From: Archivesica marissinica
Lineage: Eukaryota; Mollusca; Bivalvia; Venerida; Vesicomyidae
Assembly: GCA_014843695.1 (NCBI GenBank)
Contig: CM026404.1
Coordinates: 53,390,833 to 53,454,832, forward strand
Direction of reading: 5' to 3'
Length of the DNA: 64,000 nucleotides
Shown: one piece after another, positions 35,301 to 47,300 of the stretch
Position numbering within the stretch: position 1 is the stretch's first letter
Layout of the letters: every line of letters starts with the position of its first letter
The notes under the pieces: generated by a model
What the model was told of the DNA's origin: nothing
The model's database searches: none
The model's input: the letters and a program-made list of their open reading frames with translations, nothing else
Made by a program: the position numbers and the translations under genes

Positions 35301-38300
35301 ACCCTATCATTGACTACATTCTCACAAAACCATATCATTGACACACAATCCTATCTTTGACTACATTCTCACAAAACCCTATCATTGACTACATTCTCAC
35401 AAAACCCTATCATTGACTACATTCTCACAAAACCCTATCTTTGACTACATTCTCACAAAACCCTATCATTGACTACATTCTCACAAAACCCTATCATTGA
35501 CTACATTCTCACAAAACCCTATCATTGACTACATTCTCACAAAACCCTATCTTTGACTACATTCTCACAAAACCCTATCATTGACTACATTCTCACAAAA
35601 CCCTATCATTGACTACATTCTCACAAAACCCTATCATTGACTACATTCTCACAAAACCCTATCTTTGACTACATTCTCACAAAACCCTATCATTGACTAC
35701 ATTCTCACAAAACCCTATCATTGACTACATTCTCACAAAACCCTATCATTGACTACATTCTCACAAAACCCTATCTTTGACTACATTCTCACAAAACCCT
35801 ATCATTGACTACATTCTCACAAAACCCTATCATTGACTACATTCTCACAAAACCCTATCATTGACTACATTCTCACAAAACCCTATCATTGACTACATTC
35901 TCACAAAACCCTATCATTGACTACATTCTCACAAAACACTATCATTGACTATATTCTCACAAAACCCTATCATTGACTACATTCTCACAAAACCCTATCA
36001 TTGACTACATTCTCACAAAACCCTATCATTGACTACATTCTCACAAAACCCTATCATTGACTACATTCTCACAAACCCTATCGTTGACTACATTCTCACA
36101 AACCCTATCATTGACTACATTCTCACAAACCCTATCATTGACTACATTCTCACAAACCATATCTTTGACTACATTCTCACAAACCATATCTTTGACTACA
36201 TTCTCATAAACCCTATCATTGACTACATTCTCACAAAACCCTATCATTGACTACACTCTCACAAACCCTATCATTGACTACATTCTCACAAACCCTATCA
36301 TTGACTACATTCTCACAAACCATATCATTGACTACATTCTCACAAACCATATCTTTGACTACACTCTCACAAACCATATCTTTGACTACATTCTCACAAA
36401 CCCTATCATTGACTACATTCTCACAAACCATTTCTTTGACTACATTCTCACAAACCATATCTTTGACTACATTCTCACAAACCATATCTTTGACTACATT
36501 CTCACAAACCATATATTTGACTACATTCTCACAAACCCTATCATTGACTACATTCTCACAAACCATATCTTTGACTACATTCTCACAAACCCTATCATTG
36601 ACTACATTCTCACAAACCATATCTTTGATTACATTCTCACAAACCCTATCATTGACTACATTCTCACAAACCATATCGTTGACTACATTCTCACAAAACC
36701 GTATCATTGACTACATTCTCACAAAACCATATCATTGATTCTCACAAAACCATATCATTGACTACATTCTCACAAAACCATATCATTGATTCTCACAAAA
36801 CCATATCATTGACTACATTCTCACAAAACCATATCATTGACTACATTCTCACAAAACCATATCATTGACTACATTCTCACAAAACCATATCATTGACTAC
36901 ATTCTCACAAAACCATATCATTGACTACATTCTCACAAAACCATATCATTGATTCTCACAAAACCCTATCATTGACTACAATCTCACAAACCCTATCATT
37001 GACTACATTCTCACAAAACCCTATCTTTGACTACATTCTCACAAAACCATATCATTGACTACATTCTCACAAAACCCTATCTTTGACTACATTCTCACAA
37101 AACCATATCATTGATTCTCACAAAACCCTATCATTGACTACATTCTCACAAACCCTATCATTGACTACAATCTCACAAACCCTATCATTGACTACATTCT
37201 CACAAACCATATCTTTGACTACATTCTCACAAAACCCTATCTTTGACTACATTCTCACAAAACCATATCATTGATTCTCACAAAACCCTATCATTGACTA
37301 CAATCGCACAAAACCCTATCATTGACTACATTCTCACAAAACCCTATTATTGACTACATTCTCACAAACCATATCATTGACTACATTCTCACAAACCATA
37401 TCTTTGACTACATTCTCACAAACCATATCTTTGACTACATTCTCACAAACCATATCTTTGACTATATTCTCAAGTGTAGTAGATATACTCACCGTGTGCA
37501 TTTATCAACATAGCTAACTTTCGTATTGTCTCCAAAATATACCTCCCGCCATGTGTCCTGAAGTATATTGTATAATATGTATGTGACTGTCCGTGAATAT
37601 ATGTATAATATACAAGTGACTGTCCGTGAATATATGTATAATATACAAGTGACTGTCCGTGAATATATGTATAATATACAAGTGACTGTCCGTGAATATA
37701 TGTATAATATACAAGTGACTGTCCGTGAATATATGTATAATATACAAGTGACTGTCCGTGAATATATGTATAATATACAAGTGACTGTCCGTGAATATAT
37801 GTATAATATACAAGTGACTGTCCGTGAATATATGTATAATATACAAGTGACTGTCCGTGAATATATGTATAATATACAAGTGACTGTCCGTGAATATATG
37901 TATAATATACAAGTGACTGTCCGTGAATATATGTATAATATACAAGTGACTGTCCGTGAATATATGTATAATATACAAGTGACTGTCCGTGAATATATTG
38001 TATAATATACAAGTGACTGTCCGTGAATATATTGTATAATATACAAGTGACTGTCCGTGAATATATTGTATAATATACAAGTGACTGTCCGTGAATATAT
38101 TGTATAATATACAAGTGACTGTCCGTGAATATATTGTATAATATACAAGTGACTGTCCGTGAATATATTGTATAATATACAAGTGACTGTCCGTGAATAT
38201 ATTGTATAATATACAAGTGACTGTCCGTGAATATAGTATAATATACAAGTGACTGTCCGTGAATATATGTATAATATACAAGTGACTGTCCGTGAATATA

Positions 38301-41300
38301 TTGTATAATATACAAGTGACTGTCCGTGAATATATTGTATAATATACAAGTGACTGTCCGTGAATATATTGTATAATATACAAGTGACTGTCCGTGAATA
38401 TATTGTATAATATACAAGTGACTGTCCGTGAATATATTGTATAATATACAAGTGACTGTCCGTGAATATATTGTATAATATACAAGTGACTGTCCGTGAA
38501 TATATTGTATAATATACAAGTGACTGTCCGTGAATATATTTATAATATACAAGTGACTGTCCGTGAATATATTGTATAATATACAAGTGACTGTCCGTGA
38601 ATATATTGTATAATATACAAGTGACTACACAAAATTTATAATATACAAGTGACTGTCCGTGAATATATTGTATAATATACAAGTGACTGTCCGTGAATAT
38701 ATTGTATAATATACAAGTGACTGTCCGTGAATATATTGTATAATATACAAGTGACTGTCCGTGAATATATTGTATAATATACAAGTGACTGTCCGTGAAT
38801 ATATTGTATAATATACAAGTGACTGTCCGTGAATATATTGTATAATATACAAGTGACTGTCCATGAATATATTGTACAATATACAAGTGACTGTCCGTGA
38901 ATATATTGTATAATATACAAGTGACTGTCCGTGAATATATTGTATAATATTCAAGTGACTATCCGTGAATATATTGTATAATATACAAGTGACTGTCCGT
39001 GAATATATTGTATAATATACAAGTGACTGTCCGTGAATATATTGTATAATATGTATGTGACTGTCCGTGAATATATTGTATACTATACAAGTGATTGTCC
39101 GTGAATATATTGTATAATATACAAGTGACTGTCCGTGAATATATTGTATAATATACAAGTGACTGTCCGTGAATATATTGTATAATATACAAGTGACTGT
39201 CCGTGAATATATTGTATAATATACAAGTGACTGTCCGTGAATATATTGTATAATATACAAGTGACTGTCCGTGAATATATTGTATAATATACAAGTGACT
39301 GTCCGTGAATATATTGTATAATATACAAGTGACTGTCCGTGAATATATGTATAATATGCAAGTGACTGTCCGTGAATATATTGTATAATATACAGGTGAT
39401 TATCAGTGAATATATTTATAATATACAAGTGATTATCAGTGAATATATTTATAATATACAAGTGACTATCACTGAATATATTTATAATATACAAGTGACT
39501 ATCAGTGAATATATTTATAATATACAAGTGACTATCACTGAATATATTTATAATATACAACTGACTATCACGAATATATTTATAATACGCAAGTGATTAT
39601 CAGTGAATTTATAACATGCAAAGGAATAGACAAATAAAACAACAATTCTAATAGATAAGGCCATAAAGCAATAGTCAGGTTTATTTGGCGGAGGAAGACA
39701 ACACGTGGCCTAAGAACTCATTCAGACATGAGGTGGGATTCACCCGGGATAGAATTACCGATGTTCGGGAAGCATTCATGGCATACACCATACATTGTAT
39801 TTGGTTATAAATTGCTCACTCGATTTTACATACATGCATACATTTTCTGTCACCTCATTTCAACCTTATGAACTATGCTGGGACATTATGGTTGTAAAAC
39901 AACAACTAAATTGCCTATTAAATATATGTTAACGAGTAAAAACATACAGTCTGTTCATTTATATTTCCAATCTTTCATTTCTTCTGATACCACATCCACT
40001 GTGAAGAGGTATTCAAATGAAACTCTAAAAGAGCAAAACTCTTCCAATTATAATGTTTTCCACAGCCGCTCACTTGTGATTAACGTCACTGCGTTTACAC
40101 TGTATTCCTCCGCCACATAATACAGTATACCACCCTTCAGTTTGCAATGACCTGAATTCTTATACCACATCTTTTCTACACATCAACTAGTCTGAAGTTT
40201 TCTCAAGTCACATAATTTCTCAAAAAAACACAAAAACTGTACACTGCCTGTCATGAAAATGCATTTTTACCAAAAAGAAAAACGAACTATATTAGTTATT
40301 CGACTAATTCGACTACCGCGGATGCACTTCGGTCTTACCTCATCGTATGCGTCGGATCCTGCAACCATAACGTTAGGTCTGAACGGCAGGCACGTCAATG
40401 GTTTTTCTAGTCGTTTGTTAAGGTCAGCCAATGACGATTCGCACATTATCATACAATGGCAAAACTCCTGAAAAACTATCTGAAACACAAAGTATACATC
40501 AAATATGAAAATAAGGACAGGTATGCAATTCGAACATACATTTGTTTTTGTTTTGGGGGTGTAATATTCCCTCTCCGACCAGTATTTCAGGAACTTACTG
40601 ACACCCACGTAGAACCACCGGCCGTCCGCAAGCCAGTTGGGTAACTCCAGTGGGATTCGAACATGCAATGGTTATGGGCAAGTGAGGGGTAACGACCTTA
40701 ACCACTCGACCACGGATGCCCGAAACGAGTAGAGTCAAATATGTACACGTATCCGAATCGGTTGCCGAAGAAATATTAGTATTCAATATAAAAAGAATCC
40801 CAAATATTGCAAGCCTGGAAGACAAACTCCCTACTAACCTTGTCATAGTCCCTTATCTGTGTAGGCCAGTCTTTGTGGACCTTGCATGCTAATCGCTTGG
40901 TGAGAGATGGTGCGGAGTAGTTGAGTCGGAGACCTTCTTGTTGCAGGACCTTGCAAACCCAGGCCGCGGCCTTGTCACCACAGTCAGCCGCAGGTTGCGG
41001 CGTAAGCTTCACACTGTCAGATAAATGTATTTACAAAACTTTAAAGTAGCAATTATAGCTTTGTAAACGATGGGTTACTATGCTATTATATCGCATTTCC
41101 CATGCCAGTCCGAGATATTGGTCATTGTGTACATATTATGTTTGTTTCATCGTGATATTTAATGTTTTAATTCGTTGAGGGCCATATGGTATTGGTAGAT
41201 TGACCTAAATATTCTTGAAAATGAGTTCTCTCGTTAGGTAGTCATTATTATAATTATTATTATTGTATGGTCCGCCTCCGTGGTCGAGTGGTTAAGCCGT

Positions 41301-44300
41301 AAGGTCGCTGACTTGTATACCACTGTAACCTATCATCACTGATGGTCACGGGTCCGAGCCCCGCTAAGGCCGTGTCTCATTTATATGAACAACTTGGCAG
41401 TTTCTTACGGTTGGTGCACCCAAGTACTGGTTAACCGCTGGAGCCTGCCCAGGAAAGGTGTTGTTAGGTAAACTGCCCGCCGGCAATATAGCCCAAAATG
41501 GTGCTGATGCAGGCGTAAAACCCAAACTATAACTATAACATATTATTGTATGTGTTGTGTATGAATTGTAGTATCACTTGTCTAGTTGAATACATATAAG
41601 TCAAGACTGCCTAAAGAGAAGCACGATGTCTGTTAGGACTATATATTATATTTGGTCAGATAGTTTATACAAATTTATTTTAGCTCGATTGCGAAACAAG
41701 TTAAGTGGTAGCGTGTTCGATTCAGGTGCGAAAAGGTCCGGCGTTCGAGTCCCGCTGGAGCCGTTACGATTGAGCCCTTAGGTTATGCAATTAAATTCTA
41801 TGTTGCATTTTATCCTGGAGATGGATTCCATCAGGAATGAGGTCTCGATAGTGATTAATATAAGTTGTAAGAACTTGTTTCGCAATCGGGCACACATAAA
41901 TGTGTATAGACTAAACGGGTTGTTACGACCTTTGATTAATTGCATATGTCATAATGATTCTATATTCTGAATTTAAAGCAACACTCAGATAAAAGATATA
42001 AACGGCAAAATCACGTGATGGAGTAAATATAGATTTTATTTTCTTACATGACTGTGACGAGGTTTTCTGGTTCAAGTATAGGGTCTAGGGGTAGATGCAA
42101 AGGGTCCATCCCATGACTGTCCAATCGCAGATGGTTATCTTCAATGCACGTGTTAATGAGTGTCAGTCGTGCATTCTGTCTCATGGTCCACATGTTTCCA
42201 TCCTTGGTTACAAGCCAGTGTCTGAAATAGAACAAACATAATAATAGCATATATATTACCCCTGCTCTTTGACGTGGATGTACAGACGGATCTGTAGCCC
42301 AGTGGTAAAATGCTGAACTGGTAATCCAGGGATCGCAGGTTCGATCCCCCGTCTGACCCTAATAAAATTAACAGTCTTTCAGATGGGACGTTAAACCGAG
42401 GTCTCGTGTCGGTGCTTTACACCGTGCACGTAAAAGAACCAGAGGAGACTCTGTAATGGGTCTCTGTCTGTATCATTGCACTATCCTCCAAAATCTAGAA
42501 TTACTAATCTCTTCAGGAGGCGTCGCTCATATGGGCAACCGGTAGCGACGATAAATACACGTAAAACACACACACATGGATGTATAGTATTGCTGTATGG
42601 GATACGCAACCAGTATGTATAGTACTGCTGCATGGGATACACGACCAGTATGTATAGTATTGCTGTATGAGATACACGACCAGTATGTATAGTACTGCTG
42701 CATGGGATACACGACCAGTATGTATAGTACTGCTGCATGGATACACGACCAGTAGTATAGTACTGCTGTATGGGATGCACGACCAGTATGTATAGTACGC
42801 TGTATGGGATACATGACCAGTATGTATAGTATTGCTGTATGAGATACACGACCAGTATGTATAGTACTGCTGTATGGGATACGCGACCAGTATGTATAGT
42901 ACTGCTGCATGGGATACACGACCAGTATGTATAGTATTGCTGTATGAGATACACGACCAGTATGTATAGTACTGCTGCATGGGATACACGACCAGTATGT
43001 ATAGTACTGCTGCATGGGATACACGACCAGTATGTATAGTACTGCTGTATGGGATGCACGACCAGTATGTATAGTACTGCTGTATGGGATACATGACCAG
43101 TATGTATAGTATTGCTGTATGAGATACACGACCAGTATGTATAGTACTGCTGTATGGGATACGCGACCAGTATGTATAGTACTGCTGTATGGGATACGCG
43201 ACCAGTATGTATAGTACTGCTGCATGGGATACACGACCAGTATGTATAGTATTGCTGTATGAGATACACGACCAGTATGTATAGTACTGCTGCATGGGAT
43301 ACACGACCAGTATGTATAGTACTGCTGCATGGGATACACGACCAGTATGTATAGTACTGCTGTATGGGATGCACGACCAGTATGTATAGTACTGCTGTAT
43401 GGGATACATGACCAGTATGTATAGTATTGCTGTATGAGATACACGACCAGTATGTATAGTACTGCTGTATGGGATACGCGACCAGTATGTATAGTACTGC
43501 TGTATGGGATACGCGACCAGTATGTATAGTACTGCTGTATGGGATACACGACCAGTATGTATAGTACTGCTGTATGGGATACACGACCAGTATGTATAGT
43601 ACTGCTGTATGGGATACACGACCAGTATGTATAGTACTGCTGTATGGGGTACACGACCAGTATGTATAGTACTGCTGTATGGGATATACGACCAGTATGT
43701 ATAGTACTGCTGTATGGGATACACGACCAGTATGTATAGTACTGCTATATGGGATACACGACCAGTATGTATAGTACTGCTGTATGGGATACACGACCAG
43801 TATGTATAGTACTGCTGTATGGGATACACGACCAGTATGTATAGTACTGCTGTATGGGATATACGACCAGTATGTATAGTATTGTTGTATGGGATACACG
43901 ACCAGTATGTATAGTACTGCTGTATGGGATACACGACCAGTATGTATAGTACTGCTGTATGGGATACACGACCAGTATGTATAGTACTGCTGTATGGGGT
44001 ACACAACCAGTATGCATAGTACTGCTGTATGGGGACACGACAAGTATGTATAGTACTGCTGTATGGGATACACGACCAGTATGTATAGTACTGCTGTATG
44101 GGGTACACGACCAGTATGCACATTACTGCTGTATGGGATACACGACCAGTATGTATAGTACTGCAGTATGGGGTACACGACCAGTATGTATAGTACTGCT
44201 GTATGGGGTACACGACCAGTACGCATAGTACTGCTGTATGGGGTACACGACCAGTATGTATAGTACTGCTATATGGGATACACGACCAGTATGTATAGTA

Positions 44301-47300
44301 CTGCTGTATGGGATACACGACCAGTATGTATAGTACTGCTGTATGGGATACACGACCAGTATGTATAGTACTGCTGTATGGGATATACGACCAGTATGTA
44401 TAGTATTGTTGTATGGGATACACGACCAGTATGTATAGTACTGCTGTATGGGATACACGACCAGTATGTATAGTACTGCTGTATGGGATACACGACCAGT
44501 ATGTATAGTACTGCTGTATGGGATACACGACCAGTATGTATAGTACTGCTGTATGGGGTACACAACCAGTATGCATAGTACTGCTGTATGGGGACACGAC
44601 AAGTATGTATAGTACTGCTGTATGGGATACACGACCAGTATGTATAGTACTGCTGTATGGGGTACACGACCAGTATGCACATTACTGCTGCATGGGATAC
44701 AGGACCAGTATGTATAGTACTGCAGTATGGGGTACACGACCAGTATGTATAGTACTGCTGTATGGGGTACACGACCAGTACGCATAGTACTGCTGTATGG
44801 GGTACACGACCAGTATGTATAGTACTGCTGTATGGGATACACAACCAGTATGTATAGTACTGCTGTATGGGATACACGACCAGTATGTATAGTACTGCTG
44901 TATGTGACACACGACCAGTATGTATATTACTGCTGTATGGGGTACACGACCAGTATGTATAGTACTGCTGTATGTGACACACGACCAGTATGTACAGTAC
45001 TGCTGTATGGGGTACACGACCAGTATGTATAGTACTGCTGCATGGGGTAAACGACCAGTATGCACATTACTGCTGTATGTGACACACGACCAGTATGTAT
45101 AGTAATGCTGTATGGGATACACGACCAGTATGTATAGTACTGCTGTATGGGATACACGACCAGTATGTATAGTACTGCTGTATGGGATACACAACCAGTA
45201 TGTATAGTACTGCTGTATGGGATACACGACCAGTATGTATAGTACTGCTGTATGGGATACACGACCAGTATGTATAGTACTGCTGTATGGGATACACAAC
45301 CAGTATGTATAGTACTGCTGTATGGGATACACGACCAGTATGTATAGTACTGCTGTATGGGGTACACGACCAGTATGTATAGTACTGCTGTATGGGATAC
45401 ACGACCAGTATGTATAGTACTGCTGTATGGGATACGCGACCAGTATGTATAGTACTGCTGTATGGGATGCACGACCAGTATGTATAGTACTGCTGTATGG
45501 GGTCCACGACCAGTATGTATAGTACTGCTGTATGGGATACACGACCAGTATGCATAGTACTGCTGTATGGGATGCACGACCAGTATGTATAGTACTGCTG
45601 TATGGGATGCACGACCAGTATGTATAGTACTGCTGTATGGGATGCACGACCCGTATGTATAGTACTGCTGTATGGGATACACGACCAGTATGTATAGTAT
45701 TGCTGTATGGGATACACGACCAGTATGTATAGTATTGCTGTATGGGATACACGACCAGTATGTATAGTACTGCTGTATGGGATACACGACCAGTATGTAT
45801 AGTATTGCTGTATGGGATACACGACCAGTATGTATAGTACTGATGTATGGGATACACGACCAGTATGTATAGTACTGCTGTATGGGATACACGACCAGTA
45901 TGTATAGTACTGCTGTATGAGATACGCGACCAGTATGTATAGTACTGCTGTATGGAATACACGACCAGTATGTATAGTACTGCTGTATGGGATACACGAC
46001 CAGTATGTATAGTACTGCTGTATGGGATACACGACCAGTATGTATAGTACTGCTGTATGGGATACACGACCCGTATGTATAGTACTGCTGTATGGAATAC
46101 ACGACCAGTATGCATAGTACTGCTGTATGGGATACACGACCAGTAGGTATAGTACTGCTGTATGGGATACACGACCAGTATGTATAGTACTGCTGTATGG
46201 GATACACAACCAGTATGTATAGTACTGCTGTATGGAATACACGACCAGTATGTATAGTACTGCTGTATGGGATACACAACCAGTATGTATAGTACTGCTG
46301 TATGGGATACACGACCAGTATGTATAGTACTGCTGTATGGGATACACGACCAGTATGTATAGTACTGCTGTATGGGATACACAACCAGTATGTATAGTAC
46401 TGCTGTATGGGATATACGACCAGTATGTATAGTACTGCTGTATGGGATACATGACCAGTATGTATAGTACTGCTGTATGGGATACACGACCAGTATGTAT
46501 AGTACTGCTGTATGGGATACACAACCAGTATGTATAGTACTGCTGTATGGGATACACGACCAGTATGTATAGTACTGCTGTATGGGGTACACGACCAGTA
46601 TGTATAGTACTGCTGTATGGGATACACGACCAGTATGTATAGTACTGCTGTATGGGATACGCGACCAGTATGTATAGTACTGCTGTATGGGATACACGAT
46701 CAGTATGTATAGTACTGCTGTATGGGATACGCGACCAGTATCTACAGTACTCCCATATGAGCGACGCTAATGTTATTATACATTTTGAAGAAAGTGCAAT
46801 GATACAAACCAAGTCCAGAGTGTCCGCTGGGTCATTTACGTACATGGTGTAAAGCACCGACACTAGACTCAAGTTTTAAGTAATATCCGAAAGACTATGA
46901 TATTAGTAGGATTTTTTATATGTCTGGCGACTCATATATTCAGAGTCCAGAGTGTTAACCATTGAACAATGATCAGCTACTATAAGCCGATTATTGGATT
47001 AGGTATTCGATTATGTATAGGATATAAGCAGGAAACGCAATTATATTCGCAGCAACACTATAAAGTAAATATATATCGGCAACTGCCCTGATATCGGCCC
47101 TCGCCTGTTTCCGGCCTTTTTGTATTCACGTGCTTTTTGTGTACTTCCGGCACGCGAATGACGTCATTGCTCTCAAATCAGGTTTCATGGTATTTAAGCG
47201 GTTTCACATAATAATTATAACTTATCAAAGAGCAAACTGTGGCAAGCAGATACATATTCACATTTTATTTAAAAGTATGCAAATGTTGATGTTTTCATTA

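Noticed and set aside
37470..39560. Open frames of 300-465 codons in the 33/34-bp array
   Set aside because: Repeat by-product in several frames at once. Only the 65-bp mARC exon at the end is coding.
42300..42360. Family-A SINE head as a functional tRNA-Thr gene
   Set aside because: The same sequence recurs many times attached to a common body and tail with target duplications, so it is a SINE. Acceptor-stem pairing is poor.
42481..46872. Minus-strand open frames up to 694 codons in the 35-bp array
   Set aside because: Three overlapping frames are open at once and read the same repeat, as expected of a stop-free 35-bp unit inside an mARC intron.
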